This document shows, in pieces, positions 7,740 to 13,457 of a stretch of DNA of 15,100 nt. This DNA comes from Actinomycetes bacterium (GTDB lineage Bacteria > Actinomycetota > CALGFH01). Position 1 is the stretch's first letter; each line of letters begins with the position of its first letter. The position numbers were made by a program, and so were the translations under genes. The notes below the pieces were generated by a model. The model was given only the letters and a program-made list of their open reading frames with translations, was not told the DNA's origin and did not search any database. The stretch is taken from assembly GCA_030152105.1 (NCBI GenBank), contig JASLIH010000333.1, positions 1 through 15,100 of the forward strand. The letters are read 5' to 3'.

Positions 7740-7886
7740 CTAGTCGCGCGTGCCCGGCCCGTCGCCGGCGCCGACCCCGGGCGTGGAGTCGCCAACCACC
7801 CGCCCCTCCAGACCGGAGGTGATCAGCAGCAGGGCGAGCAGCAGGACCGGGAACAACGCGACAACGGCGAGCATCAGCAGCGACAT
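7740..7886 (-). CDS. 48-residue single-pass membrane peptide, function unknown
   Basis: ATG 7884-7886 opens a 48-codon frame ending in TAG at 7740-7742. Residues 2-23 (MSLLMLAVVALFPVLLLALL and on) form one hydrophobic helix. A polar tail follows, rich in Gly, Asp, Pro and Thr (EGRVVGDSTPGVGAGDGPGTRD). A strong Shine-Dalgarno (GAGGAGG on the minus strand, 7898-7904) lies 11 bases upstream, slightly far. The stop is 56 bases before udgX on the same strand, so it could be the first gene of that transcript. No family is recognised. It could be a small membrane regulator or, speculatively, a substrate of the TldD/TldE pair. It shares no sequence with known RiPP precursors that I can name. Confidence 0.6.
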   Translation of the reverse strand: MSLLMLAVVALFPVLLLALLLITSGLEGRVVGDSTPGVGAGDGPGTRD

Positions 7887-8020
7887 CGGGCGAGCAGCCT
7901 CCTCGTCAGTACGACGCAGGCAGTCTGCCAGGAATATCGGAGGCGTGGTGGCCCGCCTCGAGGGCTGTTACCCGATCGGTACGGGAGAGAGGGTCGGCCG
8001 GGGGCGCGGCCGGGCTGCGC

Positions 8021-8026
8021 TATCGT
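8021..8026 (+). promoter_or_regulatory. -10 element of the PHP gene, leaderless arrangement
   Basis: TATCGT is followed by six bases and then ATG at 8033. No Shine-Dalgarno lies in the preceding 20 bases. The 146-bp divergent gap to the small membrane peptide holds no other gene. Confidence 0.55.
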
Positions 8027-8032
8027 CGTGCC

Positions 8033-8860
8033 ATGCCCGGGTTCGACCTGCACACCCACTCGACCTTCTCGGACGGCACCCTCGACCCCGAGCAGGTGGT
8101 CGAGCTGGCCGCCACCCGTGGCCTGACCGGGATCGCCCTCACCGATCACGACAACACCGGCGGGGTCGAGCGGGCCAGGGCCGCGGCCAGCGGCACCGGG
8201 CTGACCGTCCTGCTCGGCTGCGAGCTGTCGGCCGAGCACGACGCCAACCCGGTGCACGTCCTTGCCTACGGCTTCGACCCGGGCGAGCCGGTGTTCGCGG
8301 CCAAGCGGGCCTGGATCCTCGAAGGCCGGGTCGGCCGGACCCGCCGGATGGTGGAGCGGCTGCGCGAGCTGGGCGCCCCGGTCGACTTCGACCGGGTCAG
8401 GGAGCTGGCCGGCGGCGGCGCCCTCGGGCGTCCGCACGTGGCCAGGGCCATGGTCGAGGCGGGGGTGGTCGACGAGCTGGGCGACGCCTTCAGCCAGGAC
8501 TGGATCGGCACCGGCGGCCGTGCCTATGTGGCCAAGGACGCCGTCACCCCGACCGAGGCGGTCGAGCTGATCCACGGGGCCGGCGGGGTGGCGGTGCTGG
8601 CCCACCCCTCGGTCCACGCCGGCGCCGCGCCCGTCCCCGAGCCGGTCATCCGGGCCATGGCCGCCGCCGGGCTCGACGGCCTGGAGGTCGACCACCCCGA
8701 CCAGCCGCCGCGCGACCGGGCCCGCTGGCGGGCCCTGGCCGCCGAGCTGGGCCTGGAGACGACCGGGGCCTCGGACTGCCACGGCGCCCTCTACGGCTAC
8801 CGTCTGGGCAGCGAGCGCACCCCCGACGCGGCCGTCGACCGCCTGCTCGCCCGCGCCTAG
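8033..8860 (+). CDS. PHP domain metal-dependent phosphoesterase (RNase AM/TrpH-like)
   Basis: The 275-residue protein has all PHP metal-site motifs: DLHTHS (Asp5, His7, His9), TDHD (38-40), GCELSAEH with Glu64, GRPHVARAM, VLAHPS, GLEVDHP and ASDCHG near the end. The length and the GRPHVARAM helix fit the YciV/TrpH group. Characterised members of that group remove 5' nucleotides from RNA or hydrolyse nucleoside 3',5'-bisphosphates (pAp). The exact substrate is inferred. The ATG at 8033 fits both the domain edge and the leaderless promoter. A 45-base gap with a separate promoter separates it from the next gene, so it is probably transcribed alone. Confidence 0.9.
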   Translation: MPGFDLHTHSTFSDGTLDPEQVVELAATRGLTGIALTDHDNTGGVERARAAASGTGLTVLLGCELSAEHDANPVHVLAYGFDPGEPVFAAKRAWILEGRVGRTRRMVERLRELGAPVDFDRVRELAGGGALGRPHVARAMVEAGVVDELGDAFSQDWIGTGGRAYVAKDAVTPTEAVELIHGAGGVAVLAHPSVHAGAAPVPEPVIRAMAAAGLDGLEVDHPDQPPRDRARWRALAAELGLETTGASDCHGALYGYRLGSERTPDAAVDRLLARA

Positions 8861-8893
8861 CACCGGGCCGGGCGCGCACGGGCTGCCACATCG

Positions 8894-8899
8894 TATGCT
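8894..8899 (+). promoter_or_regulatory. -10 element of the 138-residue protein gene, leaderless arrangement
   Basis: TATGCT is followed by six bases (TCGGGC) and the ATG at 8906. No Shine-Dalgarno is present. Confidence 0.55.
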
Positions 8900-8905
8900 T
8901 CGGGC

Positions 8906-9322
8906 ATGGAGCTCGAGGTTGGGCCGTTCGACCCGGCGCTGCACATCAGGAGCAGGGACCACTACGAGGCGGTGCGCCGTGAGGCGCAGCTGCTGGCGCT
9001 GGCCCCGGAGGCCGCCCCGGCCCGGCTCGAGGAGCTGATCGAGCAGCTCAGCGGCCAGTTCCCCCGCAGCCCCGTCGACGATGTCGCCGACCAGGCCTAC
9101 CTGGCCAAGGAGCCCAGCTTCTCGGTGCGCTACAGCCTGCCCGACGAGCTGGTCCCGGCCGCTCTGCACGCCTGCGACCAGCTCGAGGACATGCTGGACG
9201 AGATCGACCGCTGGGCAGAGGCCGAGTCGGCGCAGCTGCTGGAGGCGCCCGACGACATCAGGCGCTACCGCAAGGCCTACCTTGACCAGGTCAGAGCCCA
9301 GCTGAAGGCGGCCGGTGGCTGA
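8906..9322 (+). CDS. Conserved-looking acidic protein of unknown function (138 residues)
   Basis: I do not recognise a family. The protein is soluble, acidic and predicted mainly helical. It has an opening MELEVGPFDPALHIRSRDHYEAVRREAQLLAL, a middle segment with PVDDVADQAYLAKEPSFSVRYSLPDEL, and a long C-terminal helix (QLEDMLDEIDRWAEAESAQLL and on). There is no signal peptide or membrane segment. Codon use matches its neighbours. The start is fixed by the leaderless -10 element and by the absence of an upstream in-frame start. The last 8 bases overlap the DUF4190-like gene, so the two products are probably made together; the soluble one might associate with the small membrane protein. Confidence 0.75.
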   Translation: MELEVGPFDPALHIRSRDHYEAVRREAQLLALAPEAAPARLEELIEQLSGQFPRSPVDDVADQAYLAKEPSFSVRYSLPDELVPAALHACDQLEDMLDEIDRWAEAESAQLLEAPDDIRRYRKAYLDQVRAQLKAAGG

Positions 9323-9536
9323 CGTCAGCACCAGCCCCGGGCGCCCGTGGGCGGTCGCTGGCCTGGTCCTGGCCGGCCTTGGGCTGATCATGTTCCCGAT
9401 CGGGGGCCTGGTCGGGGTCGTGTGCGGCGGGATCGCCCGCTCCAAGGGCGACCAGTCCCTTGGCCTGGCCGCCATCGTGGCCGGGGTGGTCAGCTTCTTC
9501 GCCAGCTTCGGGGTGGCCGCCCTGGTCCTCGACTAG
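9315..9536 (+). CDS. DUF4190-like small membrane protein
   Basis: The 73-residue protein starts at GTG 9315 inside the end of the previous gene (8-base overlap). Two hydrophobic helices are seen, at about residues 12-36 (WAVAGLVLAGLGLIMFPIGG...) and 47-72 (SLGLAAIVAGVVSFFASFGV...), joined by the polar loop ARSKGDQ. This hairpin, with Gly-rich helices and a short N-terminal tail holding Ser and Pro, is typical of DUF4190 proteins, whose role is unknown. Its TAG stop is interleaved with the stop of the convergent response regulator in a single CTAG. Confidence 0.72.
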   Translation: MADVSTSPGRPWAVAGLVLAGLGLIMFPIGGLVGVVCGGIARSKGDQSLGLAAIVAGVVSFFASFGVAALVLD

Positions 9537-9962
9537 CCCGCCCCGGTCTCCCGGCCCAGCGGGCCGAGGTTGGTGGCCAGCACCGCCTGCACGGCCGCGC
9601 CCAGCAGGACCCGGTGGACCCGGCGGGCCATCGTCCCCTTGTCCAGGTAGGCGAACGCCCCGGCCTCCCTGGCCTGGCGCTCCAGCTCGGGGCTCTCGAA
9701 GGCGCTCAGCACGACCACCTGGGTCGCGGACCGGCCGTCCTTGATGAGCCGGGTCGCGTCCAGGCCGTTGAGCACCGGCATGCGCAGGTCGATGACGACG
9801 ATGTCGGGCTCGAGCTGCCTGGCCATGGCCACCGCGTCCGCCCCGTCGCCGCTCTCGCCCACGACCTCGAGCCGGTCTCCTCGAGCAGGTCCGCAGCGCC
9901 TCCCGGAGCCGGGTGTGGTCGTCGGCCAGCAGCACCCGGGGGCGTGGCGGGAGCCGGGTCAC
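9533..9962 (-). pseudogene. Stand-alone response regulator receiver domain, two frameshifts
   Basis: The reading starts at GTG 9960-9962 with GGAGGG about 10 bases upstream: VTRLPPRPRVLLADDHTRLREALRT. It then changes frame twice. One base is missing in the pair at 9888-9889 (restoring LLEETG) and one near 9871-9873 (restoring LEVVGESGDGADAVAMARQ). Corrected, it is about 143 residues with the acidic pair DD, phospho-acceptor Asp in VVIDLRMP, Ser in VLSAFES and Lys in YLDKG. It ends after the receiver domain with no DNA-binding output domain. The part from GTG 9862 could be translated alone but would lack the acidic pair. Either the gene is decaying or the assembly has two indels. No histidine kinase is in the window. 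Confidence 0.82.
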
Positions 9963-10113
9963 GCGGGGCGGCCCTCCGGCGGTGCCGGCGGGCCGGGGAC
10001 GCGCGCCTCGCCCACGCTGGACCGCCGCCCCCCCGTGCCGTCCACGACCTGCCCCACCTTTCGCCCTGCCGATCTCGGACCTGGAAGGATAACCGAGTGT
10101 GGCAGGCGGGGCG

Positions 10114-10119
10114 TAGCCT
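10114..10119 (+). promoter_or_regulatory. -10 element of the RecB-family nuclease gene, leaderless arrangement
   Basis: TAGCCT is followed by six bases (CGGAGG) and the ATG at 10126. The GGAGG touches the start codon and is too close to work as a Shine-Dalgarno, which favours leaderless initiation. Confidence 0.5.
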
Positions 10120-10125
10120 CGGAGG

Positions 10126-10932
10126 ATGAATGGCGCAGAACAGCAAAGCCTGCCAGGCATCGACCTGGAGCGGGTGACGTTCCTGAGCCCGTCGGCCCTC
10201 GAGCGCTACCGGCTCTGCCCGCGCCTGTACCGGTTCCTGTACGTGGACGGGCTCTGGCGCATGTCGCGCTCCAGCGCCCCGCAGGCGTTCGGGACCAGCA
10301 TCCACGCCGCCCTCCGCGAGTTCTACCGCCTCCCGGTGGGCCGCCGCAGCCTGCGCATGCTGCTGGAGCTGTTCAAGCGCCTTTGGGTCCGCGACGGCTC
10401 GGGCGACCGGGAGCAGCAGCAGCGCGAGCGGGAGCGGGGGGCCGAGGCCCTGCGGGCCTGGTACGGGCGGACCGACACCAGCGTCGTCCCGCACGCCACC
10501 GAGCTCGGCCTGCAGGCCGCCTGGGGCGACATCGTGCTCAAGGGGCGCCTGGACCGGCTCGACGCCGACCCCGCCGGCGGCCGCGGCCTGGTCGTGGTCG
10601 ACTACAAGACCGGCCGGCGGCCGGTCAGCCAGGAGTCGGCCGACACCGACGAGGCCCTGACCATCTACGCCGCGCTGGTCGAGCGCCGCCTCGGCCGGCC
10701 GGTGACCCGGATGGTGCTGGACTACGTGGTCGCCGGCACCCGGGTGGTCACCGAACGGCCCCCCGAGGTGCTGCGCCAGCGCCTGGACGACGTGCTCGGC
10801 ACGGCCGCCACCCTCCGGGCCGACCAGGCGTACCTGCCCCGCACCGGGCCCTGGTGCACCGGCTGCGACCTGCTCAAACGCTGCCCCGAGGGCCAGCGCG
10901 AGGTGGCCGGCGTGACCGCCCGGTTGGACTGA
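10126..10932 (+). CDS. RecB-family PD-(D/E)XK nuclease with Fe-S cluster motif
   Basis: The 268-residue protein has the full domain order of a stand-alone RecB/AddB-C-type nuclease: LSPSALERYRLCPRLYRF (Cys31), GTSIHAAL (His60), GRLDRLD (Asp143), VVVDYKTG (Asp159 and Lys161, the D...D-x-K active site), ALTIYA (near 178-183), then Cys244-x2-Cys247-x5-Cys253. The four cysteines match the 4Fe-4S staple of AddB and Cas4 nucleases. It likely cuts DNA ends in recombination or repair, but it carries no helicase domain and no partner helicase is nearby. It is too remote from any CRISPR element to be called Cas4. Confidence 0.88.
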   Translation: MNGAEQQSLPGIDLERVTFLSPSALERYRLCPRLYRFLYVDGLWRMSRSSAPQAFGTSIHAALREFYRLPVGRRSLRMLLELFKRLWVRDGSGDREQQQRERERGAEALRAWYGRTDTSVVPHATELGLQAAWGDIVLKGRLDRLDADPAGGRGLVVVDYKTGRRPVSQESADTDEALTIYAALVERRLGRPVTRMVLDYVVAGTRVVTERPPEVLRQRLDDVLGTAATLRADQAYLPRTGPWCTGCDLLKRCPEGQREVAGVTARLD

Positions 10933-10948
10933 CTGCCGCCACTCGTTG

Positions 10949-10954
10949 TATTCA
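10949..10954 (+). promoter_or_regulatory. Possible -10 element of the RsbW-like gene
   Basis: TATTCA precedes GTG 10961 by six bases, in the same register as the other leaderless promoters here, although the last base departs from TANNNT. TTGGAC at 10924-10929 could act as a -35 with a 19-base spacer. Confidence 0.35.
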
Positions 10955-10960
10955 GAGGGG

Positions 10961-11410
10961 GTGGAGGAAGCGACGCACGGCCGGCTGGGGCGCCCAACGG
11001 CGCACCTGCTGCTGCCATGCCGTAGCGACTCGGTGCCCACGGTGCGGGCCCTGCTCCACCGCGACCTGGAACGCTGGGACGTCCCCGAGGAGGTCGCCGA
11101 CGCCATCCTGCTGGCCGCCGGCGAGGCCGTCACCAACGCCGTCGTCCACGGGGCGTGGGGCCAGCAGGACTCGGTGATGGTGATCCGCTGGGCGATGACC
11201 GGCGGGAAGTTCTCGTTCTCGGTCACCGACCGGGGGCCGGGGTTCGAGAGCTCGCGCACGGCCATGTCGCGGCGCGCCCATCCCTCACAGAACCGCGGCC
11301 GCGGCCTCTTCATCATGCATGCGCTGATGGACCGGGTGGTGGTCGACTCCGGCCTGAACGGCACCCGCATCCTGCTCGAGAAGGCGCTGAGTGCCCCGCC
11401 CGCCGGCTAG
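10961..11410 (+). CDS. RsbW/SpoIIAB-like anti-sigma factor kinase (HATPase_c_2)
   Basis: The protein has 149 residues from GTG 10961. A TTG at 10946 would add five residues but is less plausible. It shows the GHKL ATPase motifs: the N-box LAAGEAVTNAVVHG (Glu55, Asn59, His63), the G1 box VTDRGPGF (Asp90, Gly92, Gly94) and the G2 box GRGLFIM (113-119). Such proteins bind a sigma factor or phosphorylate an anti-anti-sigma factor on Ser, linking stress to transcription. No sigma factor or STAS-domain partner is in the window, so the partner is unknown. It begins 28 bases after the nuclease stop and could be co-transcribed. It ends at a strong terminator. Confidence 0.87.
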   Translation: MEEATHGRLGRPTAHLLLPCRSDSVPTVRALLHRDLERWDVPEEVADAILLAAGEAVTNAVVHGAWGQQDSVMVIRWAMTGGKFSFSVTDRGPGFESSRTAMSRRAHPSQNRGRGLFIMHALMDRVVVDSGLNGTRILLEKALSAPPAG

Positions 11411-11423
11411 GCGGGAGGCGACG

Positions 11424-11452
11424 GAGGGCCGAGCCGGGTGGGCTCGGCCCTC
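11424..11452. terminator. Bidirectional hairpin terminator
   Basis: A perfect 12-bp stem (GAGGGCCGAGCC, 11424-11435, with 11441-11452) and a 5-base loop lie between the stop of the RsbW-like gene and the stop of the convergent BldC-like gene. No T-tract follows on either side, as is common in high-GC actinobacteria. Confidence 0.8.
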
Positions 11453-11459
11453 GGAAGCC

Positions 11460-11684
11460 TTACTGGGACTCGGCCCGACGAGGCTCTTCCATCGTCGGCC
11501 ACATCCGCAGCTCATCCGCCAGGGCGCGGATTTCATTGTCCGGATAGCGCCGGTGGCCCCCCAAGGTCCGCAGGAAGGGAAGCTTGCCTTCCTGGGCCCA
11601 CCGGGACACGGTCTTCGGCGACACGTGGAGAAGACCGGCTACCTCGGAGGTCCGCAGATATGTCGGCCTGCTGGTCCGGCTCAT
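11460..11684 (-). CDS. BldC-like MerR-type DNA-binding protein
   Basis: The 74-residue protein is a single winged helix-turn-helix domain: YLRTSEVAGLLHVSPKTVSRWAQEGKL (about 9-35) followed by the wing FLRTLGGHRRYPDNEIRAL. It is close in size and motif to Streptomyces BldC, which binds direct repeats cooperatively and controls the onset of development; it also resembles excisionase-type domains. There is no effector domain, so it acts as a small DNA-bound regulator. AAAGGGG at 11695-11701 on the minus strand is a plausible ribosome binding site 9 bases from ATG 11682-11684. The chromosomal setting, with no integrase, favours BldC over an excisionase. Its long upstream region may carry its own control sites. 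Confidence 0.88.
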   Translation of the reverse strand: MSRTSRPTYLRTSEVAGLLHVSPKTVSRWAQEGKLPFLRTLGGHRRYPDNEIRALADELRMWPTMEEPRRAESQ

Positions 11685-12010
11685 CGCTCGACACCCCTTT
11701 ACGGTTGTCGTCCCGGTTGAGGACTTTCTGTTGTCCCCGGGGGAGACTACCCCGCTCCTGCAAAACTACTGAATCAGTTGTTCTACCTAGCAAGGTTCGA
11801 TCCTGTCGTACTGCTCGGTACGTACGATTGTGAACTTGCCCGGTGACCCGTATCGTTTCGCCCGCTCACGGCGCCTGGAACAAGTACGGGAGACGCGACG
11901 TCGTGGGCTCCGGGGGACCCTTCAAAGTCCGGTGCAATCGGGGGAGGCCGGGCGTTGAGGGTAGGCCACGGCGTCGCGCTCGTCCGCTCGTCGCGCGCTG
12001 ACTCCTCGAT
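11685..12010. other. 326-bp gene-free region upstream of the BldC-like gene
   Basis: This lies between the start of the BldC-like gene and the end of the phosphoesterase gene, both on the minus strand. No open frame with typical codon use was found. The part at 11700-11840 is clearly richer in A and T than its surroundings. It holds several dyads: ACTGA-A-TCAGT at 11768-11778, CGTAC-N6-GTACG at 11807-11822, TCGTAC-N10-GTACGA at 11806-11827 and CCCGTA...TACGGG at 11847-11890. TAGTCT at about 11744-11749 on the minus strand is a possible -10 for the BldC-like gene. These features suggest a complex promoter or operator region. Confidence 0.5.
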
Positions 12011-12502
12011 CTAGGTGACCGGGACGATCTCGGCCTCCAGCAGCCGCCCGCCCTCGACCCGGAGCAGGCCCATCGTGCCCCGCGGCTGGCGGCGCCGGTC
12101 GGTCGGCGACCCCGGGTTGAAGATCCGCACCCCGTCGCCCGCCTGATCGAGCGGGATGTGGGAGTGCCCGAACACCACCAGCTCGGCTCCTGGGAACCGC
12201 CGGCGCAGCCGCTCGGTCCGCCCCTGGGCCGGGCCGGCGTCGTGCACCATGGCCACGGCGAGGCCGTCCAGGTCCAGTTCCAGGGTCTCGGGCGCCCCCC
12301 AGGCGGCGACGTCGGGGGTGTCGTTGTTGCCGAGCACGGCCCGGACCGGGGCGAAGGCGGCCAGCTCCTCCAGCACCCCGGCCCGGCAGACGTCCCCGGC
12401 GTGCAGGATCAGGTCGGCCCCGGCCAGGCGCCGGGCCACCTCGGCCGGGCAGGCCTTCCAGTACCGCGGCGCGTGGGTGTCGGACAGCACGGCCAGCCTC
12501 AT
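12011..12502 (-). CDS. YfcE/MJ0936-type metallophosphoesterase
   Basis: The 163-residue protein starts at ATG 12500-12502 (MRLAVLSDTHAPRYWKACP). A longer in-frame start upstream lies inside the divergent dehydrogenase gene and is rejected. Calcineurin-like motifs are seen in order: SDTH, HAGDV, LGNND, MVHDAG, and VFGHSHIP followed by NPGSPTDRR. These form the two-metal site of small phosphodiesterases such as E. coli YfcE. The cellular substrate is unknown. CATCGT lies 5 bases before the ATG, a weak version of the leaderless -10 pattern. A 58-bp gap separates it from the divergent dehydrogenase. Confidence 0.92.
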   Translation of the reverse strand: MRLAVLSDTHAPRYWKACPAEVARRLAGADLILHAGDVCRAGVLEELAAFAPVRAVLGNNDTPDVAAWGAPETLELDLDGLAVAMVHDAGPAQGRTERLRRRFPGAELVVFGHSHIPLDQAGDGVRIFNPGSPTDRRRQPRGTMGLLRVEGGRLLEAEIVPVT

Positions 12503-12560
12503 GATCGACGATGATGGCACGCCGTGGGCCGGCAACGACCGATCGGGGAGGAGCGCGCGC

Positions 12561-13457
12561 ATGGGAGCGCTGGACGGCAAGGTGGTGGTCGTCACCGGGG
12601 CCGGGCAGGGGATCGGGCGCGAGGAGGCGCTGGCCTGCGCCAGGGCGGGGGCCGCGGTGGTGGCCGACGACCTGGCCGGGGCGGCCGCGACGGCGGCCGC
12701 GATCGCCGCCGAGGGGGGCAGGGCGCTGGCCCTGGAGCACGACGTGGCCGACTTCGAGGCCGCCGGGCGGCTGGTGGCCGCGGCCGTCGAGACCTTCGGG
12801 AGGCTGGACGGCGTGGTCAACAACGCCGGGGTGGTCCGCGACCGGATGGTCTTCAACATGTCGCCCGACGAGTTCGACCTCGTGCTCCGGGTGAACCTGG
12901 GCGCCACCTTCGCCATGACCCGGCACGCCGCCGCCTTCTGGAAGGCCGAGGGGCGGCCGGGGGCGATCGTCAACACCACCTCGACCTCGGGCATCCTCGG
13001 CAACCTGGGCCAGTCCAACTACGGCGCGGCCAAGGCCGGGGTGGCCGCCTTCACCGTCATCTGCGCGCTGGAGCTGGCCCGCTACGACGTGCGGGTGAAC
13101 GCGGTCGCCCCCGGGGCGCGGACCAGGATGACCGAGGGCGCCTTCGGCCAGCTCGACTTCGAGGGCGAGTTCGACCCGCTCGACCCGGCCAACGTCGCCC
13201 CGGTGGTGGTGTGGCTGCTGTCGGACGCCGCCGCCGAGGTCTCCGGCCAGGTGCTCGGGATCACCGGCGGCCTGGTCGAGCTGTACGAGGGCTGGCACGT
13301 GGTCGCCAGCCAGGAGCTGCCCCGCCGCTGGACGCCCGAGGAGCTGGCCGCGGCCGCCCCGGGCCTGTTCGGCGACCGGCCGGCCCGCGCCCCCTGGCGG
13401 CCCTCCAGCCTGCGCCGGATCATCGAGTCGGCCCGGGGCCGCCCCGGGGCCGGCTAG
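12561..13457 (+). CDS. Short-chain dehydrogenase/reductase (SDR)
   Basis: The 298-residue protein starts at ATG 12561, 7 bases after GGGGAGGAG. Motifs are TGAGQGIG at 12-19 (cofactor-binding loop), Asp61 in HDVAD, NNAG at 87-90, Asn112, and the catalytic set Ser141, Tyr154 and Lys158 (SNYGAAKAG). An acidic Asp36-Asp37 after beta-strand 2 suggests NAD(H) rather than NADP(H). The C-terminal extension after residue 230 (LYEGWHVVASQELPRRWTPEELAAA...) resembles actinobacterial SDRs related to the dehydrogenase part of multifunctional beta-oxidation enzymes. A 3-hydroxyacyl-CoA or steroid substrate is therefore plausible but not proven. The stop shares a CTAG with the convergent RCC1 gene. Confidence 0.92.
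   Translation: MGALDGKVVVVTGAGQGIGREEALACARAGAAVVADDLAGAAATAAAIAAEGGRALALEHDVADFEAAGRLVAAAVETFGRLDGVVNNAGVVRDRMVFNMSPDEFDLVLRVNLGATFAMTRHAAAFWKAEGRPGAIVNTTSTSGILGNLGQSNYGAAKAGVAAFTVICALELARYDVRVNAVAPGARTRMTEGAFGQLDFEGEFDPLDPANVAPVVVWLLSDAAAEVSGQVLGITGGLVELYEGWHVVASQELPRRWTPEELAAAAPGLFGDRPARAPWRPSSLRRIIESARGRPGAG

Noticed and set aside
10126..10932. RecB-like Fe-S nuclease as a Cas4 gene
   Set aside because: No CRISPR repeats or other cas genes are present, and the architecture is that of general RecB-family nucleases.
11791..11806. GGTTCGATCC near 11794, like a tRNA T-loop
   Set aside because: The flanking bases do not form a T-stem and no acceptor or anticodon arm is present on either strand.
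11905..11945. CTTCAAA flanked by GGAC/GTCC and CCGG/CCGG on the plus strand, resembling a tRNA-Sec anticodon arm
   Set aside because: The stem does not fit a 7-base loop, and no T-arm, D-arm or matching acceptor stem follows at the right distance.
11847..12013. Plus-strand resemblance to the cyclic-di-AMP (ydaO) riboswitch: CGGGGGACCC, then GGTGCAATC, then GCTGACTCCTCG in order
   Set aside because: Each block departs from the consensus and no plus-strand gene follows; the next gene start on that strand is more than 500 bases away. A covariance search with the ydaO model would decide.
12503..13018. Longer start for the phosphoesterase running through the divergent dehydrogenase
   Set aside because: This is an antisense shadow of the SDR gene. 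The metallophosphoesterase fold begins exactly at ATG 12500-12502.
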